Source: Thermoplasmata archaeon
GTDB taxonomy: Archaea; Thermoplasmatota; Thermoplasmata; JAGHBH01
Assembly (NCBI GenBank): GCA_030673205.1
Contig: DAOVJP010000021.1
Span: 1-10,808, forward strand
Length of the DNA stretch: 10,808 nt
Reading direction: 5' to 3'
Shown: piece after piece, positions 1-6,390 of the stretch
Position numbering within the stretch: position 1 is the stretch's first letter
How the letters are laid out: the number at the start of each line of letters is the position of its first letter
Notes under the pieces: model-generated
Databases searched by the model: none
What the model was told of the DNA's origin: nothing
Seen by the model: the letters and a program-made list of their open reading frames with translations, nothing else
Made by a program: the position numbers and the translations under genes

Positions 1-2
1 AC

Positions 3-191
3 ATGGAACCGGGAAAGGTGCTGGAACTCTATGGAACAGAAGGGATGCTGGAGACGTACAGGCGCATTCAAGGACTGGATGAACTGCCCCCGGATACTGC
101 CAGAGAGCTCACCGAGGAAGCATTGGATATGATACGGACCACCCTGAGGGAGATGAACATAACGGAAGATTATTTGGAGAACAGAATATGA
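3..191 (+). CDS. Small acidic helical protein or C-terminal end of a larger protein, unknown function
   Basis: The frame is open from the window edge and stops with TGA at 189-191. An ATG lies at position 3, but only two bases precede it, so it cannot be decided whether this is a complete 62-residue protein or the tail of a longer one. The visible part is rich in Glu and Asp, has no cysteine and looks mostly helical. It ends in ITEDYLENRI. Its stop codon overlaps the start of the next gene (ATGA), and a GGAGA at 176-180, inside this frame, serves as the ribosome binding site for that gene, so the two are translationally coupled. I recognise no family. Because it sits directly before a radical SAM enzyme with a PqqD-like domain, it could be a substrate peptide or a partner subunit, but that is inference from position only. 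Confidence 0.6.
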   Translation: MEPGKVLELYGTEGMLETYRRIQGLDELPPDTARELTEEALDMIRTTLREMNITEDYLENRI

Positions 192-1567
192 AAGGATCCC
201 CTCCAGCAGCCACGATCCCAGAGGAGCTATCTACCTTCCCAGGTGAAGATAGGATCCTATTGTTCAACCCACATTCGGGGGGATATATGGTCCTGGATGA
301 TCTGACCTGGGATTATGTGGAGAGGATCAGGCAGGGTGAAACACTGGAAGAGCTTGCTGGAACCCTTGCAAAGGAATTGAACATCGTTGAGCCTGAGGCC
401 TTTGCCAGGATATACGAACTCTTAGACACGATGGGAAAGAGGGGAATGATTAGCATGCACCAGAGAACGGGCCTCCACCCACCTTCTTTTGTGTTCATAG
501 AGGTCACTAGGAAATGCGTATATCCCTGTAGAACCTGCGTATTGAGTGCTGGCAAGCCCCTTGAGAACGAACTGACCTATGCCGAGATAAAGGATGTTAT
601 CGATCAATCTGCTGAGATGGACGCTCAGAGTATTGTCCTGACCGGTGGAGACCCGATGACCCATCCTGACATTATGGATATCCTTGCTTATATAAGAGAA
701 AAGGGTAGGACCCCCGGCCTATCCTCCAGTCTGTTGAATTTGACTGATGAAAATGCACAGCGACTGAAGGAGATGGGGGCGGCAGTGCAGGTCAGCATTG
801 ATGGCACCACTGAAGAAGTGGATGATTGGAACAGAGGTCCGGGGGCATTCAATACCAGTTTGAAGGGGATAGATCTCCTTAACAAATATGGTGTGCCCTG
901 GCGTCTCGCATTCAGTATAACGACCAAGAATGTGGAGCAGGTAGAGGGCATATGTGATATGGCAAAGGACCTGGGGGCTTTTCAAGTTGCCTTGAGAAAG
1001 GTCAAATGGGTGGGAAGAGCCACCAACATAGAGAGAGACGAACTTGAGCCTGGTGCTGAGATCATGGCGGACATTTATAAGAAGCTATATCGGAAGAGTC
1101 TAGCTTACAAAAAGGACGGAGAGAAGTTCGAGATAAATGCAAAATACAATTCCGTCCTGTTCTCAGGCAGAGGCCAGCATCCCCTAGAATTGAATTGCGG
1201 CATGGGCAGGAACACAATGCATATTAGGAGCGATGGCGTGATATTGCCCTGCTCTGTTTTCTCCGAGTTTCCAGATTATTACCTGGGGAACGTGCGAAAG
1301 GATAGGCTACTCGATATTTGGCACAGCTCCGTGCGCCTGGAGAAACTAAGAAGGCTCACAGTTGATAATATCGAGTCCTGTAAAGAGTGCGACATCAGAT
1401 ATCTTTGTGGGGGGGCTTGCAGGGCTGAGGCCCTCGTGGGTCATGGAGACTTCATGGGAGAATGTGGGGATTGTGAAGATGTAAGGCTGTACTACCACTC
1501 TATTTTCAAGAATATCTTAGAAACAAGCACGCCCATATCCATTGGGATAAAGGGGGGATCTCAATGA
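188..1567 (+). CDS. Radical SAM/SPASM protein with N-terminal PqqD-like (RRE) domain
   Basis: This 459-residue enzyme probably performs S-adenosylmethionine-dependent radical chemistry on a peptide or protein; the substrate is unknown. Residues about 19-92 resemble a PqqD-like domain (NPHSGGYMVLDD, then GETLEELAGTLAKEL), a fold that binds leader peptides in RiPP pathways. The radical SAM core has the canonical CX3CX2C iron-sulfur motif at C110, C114 and C117, and GGDP at 153-156 in the usual GGEP place. The C-terminal SPASM region has C337-X12-G-X4-C355, then C398-X2-C401-X5-C407-X3-C411, and C426 and C429, enough to hold two auxiliary clusters. The start is supported by GGAGA at 176-180 and by the ATGA overlap with the previous gene. 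The end overlaps the next gene by ATGA. The radical SAM/SPASM assignment is firm; the RRE assignment is moderate. Maturases of the PqqE type are the closest general comparison, but heme-pathway enzymes of the AhbC/NirJ type share the same fold. Confidence 0.9.
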   Translation: MKGSPPAATIPEELSTFPGEDRILLFNPHSGGYMVLDDLTWDYVERIRQGETLEELAGTLAKELNIVEPEAFARIYELLDTMGKRGMISMHQRTGLHPPSFVFIEVTRKCVYPCRTCVLSAGKPLENELTYAEIKDVIDQSAEMDAQSIVLTGGDPMTHPDIMDILAYIREKGRTPGLSSSLLNLTDENAQRLKEMGAAVQVSIDGTTEEVDDWNRGPGAFNTSLKGIDLLNKYGVPWRLAFSITTKNVEQVEGICDMAKDLGAFQVALRKVKWVGRATNIERDELEPGAEIMADIYKKLYRKSLAYKKDGEKFEINAKYNSVLFSGRGQHPLELNCGMGRNTMHIRSDGVILPCSVFSEFPDYYLGNVRKDRLLDIWHSSVRLEKLRRLTVDNIESCKECDIRYLCGGACRAEALVGHGDFMGECGDCEDVRLYYHSIFKNILETSTPISIGIKGGSQ

Positions 1568-2799
1568 ACCAGCCTCTGAAGTATTTGGTCACATACTCTG
1601 AAAATGGTCTTACTCTATACTTGAACCCTGCTACTGCCCATGCTGCAGTAATAAAGGATGACGAAACGCCGGAAAATGCCGAGAGGATCCTGCATGGCAG
1701 GGGTTTATATGACCCGCCAAAAACCATCCCTCCTTCTTCTTATGGCCTGCTAGAGATCACGCATGCGTGCAATCTACGATGTACGTTCTGCGATGCGAAT
1801 GCCGCGGTGAGGGGGGAGGACGAGCTGACCTTCGACGAGATACGGAGCATTGTGGACAAGATGCGCGAATGTGGCATTCATGTCATCGCGCTTACCGGCG
1901 GAGAGCCACTTCTAAGAGAGGATGCCCTCGACATTCTGAAGTATATAAAGGAATCCGGAGCTAACACCGTGCTTACCACTAATTCGATCCTCATGACAGA
2001 CAACATAGCCAAACGACTTCTGGAAATGGAAACTTTTGTGCAGGTAGGACTTGATGGAAGCTCTCCACAAACAAATGATCCGGTCAGGGGGGAGGGTTCG
2101 TTCAAAAAGACCATGGAAGGGATCCGTATTCTATCCGGGCATAAAGTGCCTTTTAGACTTTCCACGGTGATAACGAAGTACAACTATGAGGACATAAACA
2201 ACATCACAAAACTCGCGAGTGACATGGGGGCCACAGGAGTGACTTTTAGAAAAATGAACATCCTGGGACGCGCTATGGACAACGCCTCGTCCGCCCCTTC
2301 AGACGCCCAATTTGTAAAGGTCGGTTATGACATCTTCTTGGATACGATAAGATACGGGGGAAAAATGCGAATACAATTTCCGTATCAAATCGCCATATTC
2401 GAGGGAAGAGGAACGATGTGCAATAAAATAATTTGTTTACCTGCCCGCTCGAATTGTGTCGTCAGCCCAGAGGGAGACATATTTCCATGTCACAGCTTAA
2501 GGGAGGATTTCTTCCTGGGAAACATAAGAACAGATGATCTGTGCGAGACATGGAACACATCTAAAATAGCAGAGAATATCCGAGAACTTGATATCGAGAG
2601 CATCAAGTGCAGATCCTGCAGATACAAATATCTCTGCGGGGGGGGATGCAGAGCGGAAGCATACTACCACAGAGGAGATATCACGGACTATGGCATAGGT
2701 TGTGAGGGTGTCAAAAAATATTATGATACTATTCTTTCGGCCATGCTGAAAATGATTGGGAGTGAAATGTATGGGAAAAGGCAAACTGATAGTCTTTGA
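1564..2799 (+). CDS. Second radical SAM/SPASM protein, paralogue of the preceding enzyme
   Basis: This is a 411-residue radical SAM enzyme. The CX3CX2C cluster motif is at C69, C73 and C76 (EITHACNLRCTFC), and the SAM-contacting GGEP is at 112-115. The SPASM half has C291-X12-G-X4-C309 and C349-X2-C352-X5-C358-X3-C362, with C380 after it; C286 and C298 are additional cysteines near the first SPASM pair. It matches the upstream enzyme throughout the core and SPASM domain, for example LGNVRKDRLLDIW there and LGNIRTDDLCETW here, and LCGGACRAEA versus LCGGGCRAEA, so the two are duplicated genes. It is about 48 residues shorter, almost all at the N-terminus: only KYLVTYSENGLTLYLNPATA remains of the PqqD-like part. 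Translation is coupled to the previous gene by ATGA, with GGGGGG at 1552-1557 as a likely ribosome binding site. The last 29 bases overlap the next gene. The substrate is unknown. Confidence 0.9.
   Translation: MNQPLKYLVTYSENGLTLYLNPATAHAAVIKDDETPENAERILHGRGLYDPPKTIPPSSYGLLEITHACNLRCTFCDANAAVRGEDELTFDEIRSIVDKMRECGIHVIALTGGEPLLREDALDILKYIKESGANTVLTTNSILMTDNIAKRLLEMETFVQVGLDGSSPQTNDPVRGEGSFKKTMEGIRILSGHKVPFRLSTVITKYNYEDINNITKLASDMGATGVTFRKMNILGRAMDNASSAPSDAQFVKVGYDIFLDTIRYGGKMRIQFPYQIAIFEGRGTMCNKIICLPARSNCVVSPEGDIFPCHSLREDFFLGNIRTDDLCETWNTSKIAENIRELDIESIKCRSCRYKYLCGGGCRAEAYYHRGDITDYGIGCEGVKKYYDTILSAMLKMIGSEMYGKRQTDSL
2758..2764 (+). promoter_or_regulatory. Ribosome binding site fixing the start of the kinase gene
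   Basis: GGGAGTG lies six bases before ATG 2771, inside the end of the second radical SAM gene. It supports ATG 2771 rather than the in-frame TTG at 2756, which has no purine-rich motif at a suitable distance. Confidence 0.5.
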
Positions 2800-3442
2800 T
2801 GGGATAGACGGTTCAGGTAAATCGACACAGATCAAGCTGTTAAAGGAGGATCTAGAAGCATCCAATGCGGATTTTGCGATCACAGGATGGAAGGATTCCA
2901 AATATTTCTACAACCTTTATATCGGAGACCTCATCGAGAGGATACAAGAAGGTGGGGTTCCCATACCGCCAGAGGCGCGAACATTTCTGCTCGCCACCGA
3001 CCTCTCTTATCGCCTGAAGGCCATAATCCAGCCAGCCTTAGAAGAAGGAAAGCTCGTAATTTGTGACAGACACATATACAAAGTCATTAGCCAGGGTCTT
3101 GCAAGAGGGCTTGAGAGGAGATGGCTGGACATCATGTTTGAATTCATGCCCCATCCAGATATGGTCTTTATCTTTGACACCCCCCCTTCTGAGGCCTATG
3201 AAAGGATAACGAAGAAGAGGGAGCCAAGCTATTTCGAAGCAGGGCTGGATATGCGTCCGGACCTGGACAAGAAGACAGGCTTCCTATGGTTCCAGCAAAA
3301 AGTCAGGGAGCACCTGCTGGACATGACAAAGGAGCTGGACCTGCATCTGTTGGACGGAACCCAAGGCATCGAAGCACAACACGATGCTGTTTTGAAGCAG
3401 CTATCCAATTGCGTTCCCCATCTGACCTGTTCCCATAAATGA
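2771..3442 (+). CDS. Thymidylate-kinase-family P-loop kinase, possibly of altered substrate
   Basis: This 223-residue protein has thymidylate kinase fold features; the family phosphorylates dTMP to dTDP with ATP. The P-loop is GIDGSGKS at 11-18. D99-R100-H101 corresponds to the DR(Y/F/W) nucleotide motif, followed by SQGLARGLE where the family usually has AYQGAGRG. A LID-like segment REPSYFEAG at 150-158 and a C-terminal LDGTQGIEAQHDAV also fit the family, as does the length. Two features differ: the TREPGG-type loop after strand 2 is replaced by ITGWKDSKY, and the DRY region is one residue shorter with no serine at its usual place. It may therefore be the cell's dTMP kinase or a relative acting on another phosphate acceptor. 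It begins 29 bases inside the radical SAM gene, so it is probably in the same operon. Start chosen at ATG 2771 because of the GGGAGTG upstream. Confidence 0.75.
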   Translation: MGKGKLIVFDGIDGSGKSTQIKLLKEDLEASNADFAITGWKDSKYFYNLYIGDLIERIQEGGVPIPPEARTFLLATDLSYRLKAIIQPALEEGKLVICDRHIYKVISQGLARGLERRWLDIMFEFMPHPDMVFIFDTPPSEAYERITKKREPSYFEAGLDMRPDLDKKTGFLWFQQKVREHLLDMTKELDLHLLDGTQGIEAQHDAVLKQLSNCVPHLTCSHK

Positions 3443-3498
3443 TGTTGCAACCCATCTCCCATAGCACTTAGATCGGGAGAGGTTCTCACCGTCTAAAT

Positions 3499-3508
3499 GG
3501 GGGGGGGG
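3499..3508 (+). repeat. Homopolymeric run of ten G
   Basis: Ten consecutive G lie in the gap after the kinase gene. Such runs are prone to slippage, so the length may vary between cells or be a sequencing artefact. It is in no gene and I assign it no function. Confidence 0.8.
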
Positions 3509-3552
3509 AGTGTGACACCTATCTACGATTGCACACCCTACAGCCAGATGCA

Positions 3553-3585
3553 CCCCCGCCACCACACCACCCTACACCCACCCCC
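3553..3585 (-). other. Possible G-quadruplex tract on the minus strand, upstream of cbiM
   Basis: The + strand here is almost pure C and A. Read on the minus strand it has four G-runs of 5, 3, 3 and 5 with loops of 1, 4 and 12 bases, which fits a loose G-quadruplex pattern. It ends about ten bases before the TATA box of the cbiM operon, so it could affect promoter opening or factor binding, but that is inference. Confidence 0.4.
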
Positions 3586-3587
3586 GC

Positions 3588-3602
3588 AAAAGGGTTATAT
3601 AT
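3588..3602 (+). promoter_or_regulatory. Archaeal promoter (purine-rich BRE-like element plus TATA box) for cbiMNOQ
   Basis: AAAAGGG at 3588-3594 followed by TTATATAT at 3595-3602 resembles an archaeal BRE/TATA pair. Transcription would be expected about 25 bases downstream, near 3622-3628, giving a leader of some 30 bases before ATG 3657. GTGATA occurs twice in that leader (3641-3646 and 3649-3654), and the second copy overlaps the likely ribosome binding site GGTGAT at 3648-3653. The leader is too short to hold a cobalamin riboswitch. Confidence 0.6.
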
Positions 3603-3656
3603 CTTCTCACCATCCATCCGATAACACGAAATAGAAAAACGTGATACGGTGATAAT

Positions 3657-4337
3657 ATGCACATACCGGATGGATTCATACCGCTTTGGCAATGCGCCAT
3701 ATATTTCCTGATAGCCGCTCCCTTCGTTTACCTCTCGCTGAGATGGGCGAACAAGGAGTTGGATGAGAGAAAGATCCCCATACTCGGCGTGCTCGCAGCC
3801 TCCATCTTCGCGATACAGGCTATGAACATCCCCATACCGTGGGGGACATCCGGGCATATGGTGGGGGCGGCCATGGCCGCCATCATCCTGGGAAGCCCGT
3901 TCGCCGGCATCCTGCTGTTGACGCTCGTATTGGTGGTCCAGGCCTTCATGTTCGGCGACGGAGGGATAACCGCCCTGGGAGCCAACATATTGAACATGGG
4001 CGTGATCTGCTCCTTCGTCGGCTTCTACGGATTTAAGGCTCTAGGCTCTATTCCGGTGAAGCGGTTGAAAGAAGGTTACAATGCGCTGTCCTTCAACTCC
4101 TTCGTGGCGGCCTGGGCCTCTCTGTTCATTGCCTCCATCATCTGTGCGGTGGAACTCTGGCTGGCAGGAACCTTTCCCCTGGCCGAGGGACTTCTTTTCA
4201 TGGGACTGTACCATTTCGTCATAGGGGTGATAGCGGAGGGGGTGATCACCTCGGTGGCGGTGGTGGCCGTCGTGCGTTATAGAGAAGATCTGTTCGCCTT
4301 TGCCAGCAACTATCTCCCAAGGAGGGTGACCGCATGA
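3657..4337 (+). CDS. cbiM: Cobalt/nickel ECF transporter, substrate-binding membrane protein CbiM
   Basis: This is the 226-residue S component of a metal ECF importer and binds Co2+ or Ni2+ at the outer face of the membrane. The N-terminus MHIPDGFIP is diagnostic: in the CbiM/NikM family the amino group of Met1, His2 and a conserved His in a SGH motif hold the metal, and here these are M1, H2 and H67 (GTSGHMVG). The family block QAFMFGDGGITALGANILNMG follows at 95-115. Several hydrophobic helices are evident, at about 11-30, 42-58, 68-100, 110-128, 148-170 and 178-207. Length is normal. Because the metal is held by the very N-terminus, the start at 3657 is nearly certain. It is the first gene of the operon and its stop overlaps the cbiN start (ATGA). 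The MHIPDG form and the presence of a cbiN gene favour cobalt, but nickel cannot be excluded. Confidence 0.95.
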   Translation: MHIPDGFIPLWQCAIYFLIAAPFVYLSLRWANKELDERKIPILGVLAASIFAIQAMNIPIPWGTSGHMVGAAMAAIILGSPFAGILLLTLVLVVQAFMFGDGGITALGANILNMGVICSFVGFYGFKALGSIPVKRLKEGYNALSFNSFVAAWASLFIASIICAVELWLAGTFPLAEGLLFMGLYHFVIGVIAEGVITSVAVVAVVRYREDLFAFASNYLPRRVTA

Positions 4338-4651
4338 ACAGGAACGCGCGGCTCATCCTCGTAGGCCTCATCCTAGCGGTCATCATAGCAAGCCTAGCAC
4401 CCTTCCTTGCATCGTCCAACCCGGACGGGCTCGAATCCGCCGCAGAGGGCTTTCACGAGGCAGAGGGAAAGGAGGCATCATATTATGAAGCGCCCATGCC
4501 GGATTATGTCTTCCCCGGGATGGGAAGCGAGGGCGCCGCCGGAGTGGTAGCTATTGTGTCGGGTACCATATTGCTGCTTGTACTGGGCCTGGGAGTGCTT
4601 GTCATCGTCAGGAAACAAGGGGACGGCCCAATATTCCCTAGAGAAGGGTGA
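4334..4651 (+). CDS. cbiN: Cobalt/nickel ECF transporter accessory membrane protein CbiN (PDGLE domain)
   Basis: This small 105-residue membrane protein works with CbiM and is needed for metal uptake in this transporter class. It shows the expected arrangement: an N-terminal transmembrane helix at about 7-26, the signature PDGLE at 30-34, an extracytoplasmic loop containing PMPDYVFPG at 54-62, and a second transmembrane helix at about 68-93 ending in a positively charged IVRK. The start ATG overlaps the cbiM stop, and a strong ribosome binding site, AAGGAGGGTGA (4319-4329), precedes it. The cbiO start follows four bases after its stop. The low sequence conservation of the family makes PDGLE the main support, together with position between cbiM and cbiO. 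Confidence 0.92.
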   Translation: MNRNARLILVGLILAVIIASLAPFLASSNPDGLESAAEGFHEAEGKEASYYEAPMPDYVFPGMGSEGAAGVVAIVSGTILLLVLGLGVLVIVRKQGDGPIFPREG

Positions 4652-4655
4652 CGTG

Positions 4656-5483
4656 ATGGCGGCCCCGAACATCATAGAGTTCCAGGGGGCTGGTTTCACA
4701 TATCCCTCCGGCAGAGAGGCGTTCAGCGGGATAGACCTGGCCATAGAGAAGGGAGGAGCCTTCGCCCTGATAGGGTCCAATGGAGCTGGGAAGACCACTT
4801 TATTGAAACACATCAACGGTCTGCTCTATCCTTCCCACGGAAGGGTTCTCTTCGATGGAAAAGAGGTGAATAAGAAGACAGCGCCCGGCGTAAGGGATAG
4901 GGTGGGGTTCGTTTTCCAGAACCCGGATGACCAGTTGTTCCTTCCAACGGTGGCCCAGGATGTTGCCTTCGGCCCCATGAACCATGGTCTCGACAGGGCA
5001 GAGGTGGAGAAGAGAGTGAAAAGGGCGTTGGAGGTTGTGGACATGGAGGGATATGAGGGCGTGCACCCGGGGAAGCTCAGTGGAGGGGAGAAGAAACGGG
5101 TGTGCATCGCCGGCGTTCTCGCCCTGGAACCCGAAGTATTGGTCTTCGACGAGCCAACGGGCGGCCTGGATCCGAGGGGAACGAGGGATACCATCCGTTT
5201 CATCAACAAGCTGAGGGAGGAGCGAGGGATCACGGTGGTGATAGCCAGCCACGATGTGAATGTCATACCGCTATTGGTGGAACGGGTCGCCGTTCTGCAC
5301 AAGGGAAGATTGCTCTTCGATGGCAGTGTCCGGGACGCGTTCGGGGACCGGGGTCTGCTCTCCAAGGCGTCCATGGTGCCCCCCGATGTGACACGATTGG
5401 CGCTGGAGATGGGGTGTTGCCCAGGAAAGGGCCTGCCCTTGACCATGAATGAAGCACTGCGGTACTTTCAGAAGGGGGGTTAG
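4656..5483 (+). CDS. cbiO: Cobalt/nickel ECF transporter ATP-binding protein CbiO
   Basis: This is the 275-residue cytoplasmic ATPase that drives the metal importer. All ABC motifs are present: Walker A GSNGAGKT at 40-47, the Q-loop FQNPDDQLF with Q88, the signature LSGGEKKRV at 141-149, Walker B VLVFDEP at 161-167 with catalytic E166, the D-loop GGLDP at 169-173, and the switch His H199 in ASHD. FQNPDDQLF is characteristic of ECF-type ATPases. Only one ATPase gene is present, as is usual for metal-specific group I ECF systems, so it would act as a homodimer. Start chosen at ATG 4656, four bases after cbiN, with AAGGGTGA (4644-4651) as the ribosome binding site; a possible earlier in-frame start at 4554 would add a stretch that only mirrors cbiN coding DNA. 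The end lies close to or overlaps cbiQ, depending on the cbiQ start. Confidence 0.95.
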   Translation: MAAPNIIEFQGAGFTYPSGREAFSGIDLAIEKGGAFALIGSNGAGKTTLLKHINGLLYPSHGRVLFDGKEVNKKTAPGVRDRVGFVFQNPDDQLFLPTVAQDVAFGPMNHGLDRAEVEKRVKRALEVVDMEGYEGVHPGKLSGGEKKRVCIAGVLALEPEVLVFDEPTGGLDPRGTRDTIRFINKLREERGITVVIASHDVNVIPLLVERVAVLHKGRLLFDGSVRDAFGDRGLLSKASMVPPDVTRLALEMGCCPGKGLPLTMNEALRYFQKGG

Positions 5484-5486
5484 AGG
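5474..5486 (+). promoter_or_regulatory. Purine-rich ribosome binding site for a TTG start of cbiQ
   Basis: GGGGGG at 5474-5479 and GAGGG at 5483-5487 stand before TTG 5488. No comparable motif stands before the alternative ATG 5449, which would overlap cbiO by 35 bases. This is the reason for preferring the TTG. Confidence 0.4.
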
Positions 5487-5487
5487 G

Positions 5488-6291
5488 TTGCATGAGCTCT
5501 TCCTGGAGATACAGCAGGTGGCGTCGGGCAATTCGCCGATGCACAGGCTTGATGCAGGGACAAAACTGCTTTCTATCCTCATACTTATATTGTTCGCGGT
5601 CTTCACAAAAGACCTCTTCAGCCTTGTGTTGTTGGAAATATTCCTCCTGATGCTCATGGCAGCCAGCCATCTCCCTCCTAGGTATGTGGGGAAGAGGCTT
5701 CTCTTCGTCCTCCCATTCGGAGGGTTCCTTGCACTCTTCCAGCCCTTCATCAGAGAGGGGAGTATAATATGGTCCTTCTATGGACTCAGCGCCACATACG
5801 AGGGGACCTTCTTCGGAGCATTGCTGCTCCTCAGGATGTTGGTGTGCATCAGCGCTGTCCTCTTTTTATCCTCCACCACCCGCCAGGAAGACCTGTACCA
5901 CGCCCTCGAACGCTTCAAGGTCCCCCCCATATTCATCTCCCTCCTCGACATGATGCTGCGCCATATAGGGTTGTGTTTCGAGAGTCTGCACAGAGCCCTC
6001 ACAGCACAGAAGGCCAGGGGGTTCAGGTGGAGGAAGAATCGTGCGGGCTACAGGTTCGTATTGAAAAGCGCGGGCAACACCCTTGGTACATTGTTCGTAA
6101 GGTCCATGGAACGAGGCGAGAGGATATACGAGAGCATGCTCGCCAGAGGATACAAGCTAGGCACCAGCTATTCGTTCGAACCGAGACGGAGGGCCAACGC
6201 AGGGGATGCCTGCCTACTGCTCTCCTCCGTGTTCATCGTGGTCTTCCTGGCGTTCCAAGACAGACTGTGGTATGGTATCGGGCTGGTGTGA
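5488..6291 (+). CDS. cbiQ: Cobalt/nickel ECF transporter transmembrane coupling protein CbiQ
   Basis: CbiQ is the T component that links the ATPase to CbiM. From the chosen TTG start the protein has 267 residues. The N-terminal family pattern is seen in ASGNSPMHRLDAGTKLL, followed by hydrophobic segments at about 27-60, 70-88, 105-129 and 241-258. The two short coupling-helix motifs that dock on the ATPase are ARG at 176-178 (QKARGFRW) and ARG at 219-221 (MLARGYKLG), about 40 residues apart as in the EcfT family. TTG 5488 lies four bases after the cbiO stop and follows a purine-rich site; ATG 5449 is an alternative giving 280 residues. The next in-frame ATG (5539) would remove part of the conserved N-terminus. 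It is the last gene of the cbiMNOQ operon. No clear terminator follows. Confidence 0.92.
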   Translation: MHELFLEIQQVASGNSPMHRLDAGTKLLSILILILFAVFTKDLFSLVLLEIFLLMLMAASHLPPRYVGKRLLFVLPFGGFLALFQPFIREGSIIWSFYGLSATYEGTFFGALLLLRMLVCISAVLFLSSTTRQEDLYHALERFKVPPIFISLLDMMLRHIGLCFESLHRALTAQKARGFRWRKNRAGYRFVLKSAGNTLGTLFVRSMERGERIYESMLARGYKLGTSYSFEPRRRANAGDACLLLSSVFIVVFLAFQDRLWYGIGLV

Positions 6292-6306
6292 CACGGCTTT
6301 AATGGG

Positions 6307-6349
6307 TCATCGGATCATCGGAAGATAGCAGAATCATCGGAAGCTAGCA
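6307..6349 (+). repeat. Short direct repeats between cbiQ and the surface-protein gene
   Basis: ATCATCGGAAGATAGCA at 6314-6330 and ATCATCGGAAGCTAGCA at 6333-6349 are 17-base copies with one mismatch and a 19-base period. A third partial copy, TCATCGGA, lies at 6307-6314. They lie about 30-70 bases before the likely promoter element of the next gene, so a regulator-binding role is possible but not shown. Confidence 0.7.
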
Positions 6350-6359
6350 CCTAGAAAAC

Positions 6360-6382
6360 TATTTTATGCATTGCCATTATAT
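6360..6382 (+). promoter_or_regulatory. Possible archaeal promoter of the surface-protein gene
   Basis: Two AT-rich elements could act as TATA box: TATTTTATG at about 6360-6367 and TTATAT at 6377-6382. The second shares TTATAT followed closely by CTTC with the cbiM promoter, and would place transcription near ATG 6403, giving a leaderless message. The first would start transcription near ATG 6391. The choice cannot be made by eye. Confidence 0.35.
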
Positions 6383-6390
6383 CTTCCTCA

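Noticed and set aside
2756..2770. TTG start of the kinase gene, five codons earlier
   Set aside because: ATG 2771 has GGGAGTG at proper spacing, and the P-loop then lies at the usual distance from the N-terminus.
3455..3480. Hairpin TCTCCC/GGGAGA with a 14-base loop after the kinase gene, as terminator
   Set aside because: The stem has only six base pairs and no T-run follows, so a terminator call is not supported.
3443..3656. Cobalamin riboswitch before cbiM
   Set aside because: The predicted leader after the TATA box is only about 30 bases, and I see no B12-box-like motif.
4554..4655. Upstream extension of cbiO
   Set aside because: It overlaps most of the cbiN second helix in another frame. 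ATG 4656 has a good ribosome binding site and matches the family start.
6307..6349. CRISPR array
   Set aside because: The copies are 17 bases with two-base gaps; there are no spacers of the usual length and no cas genes.
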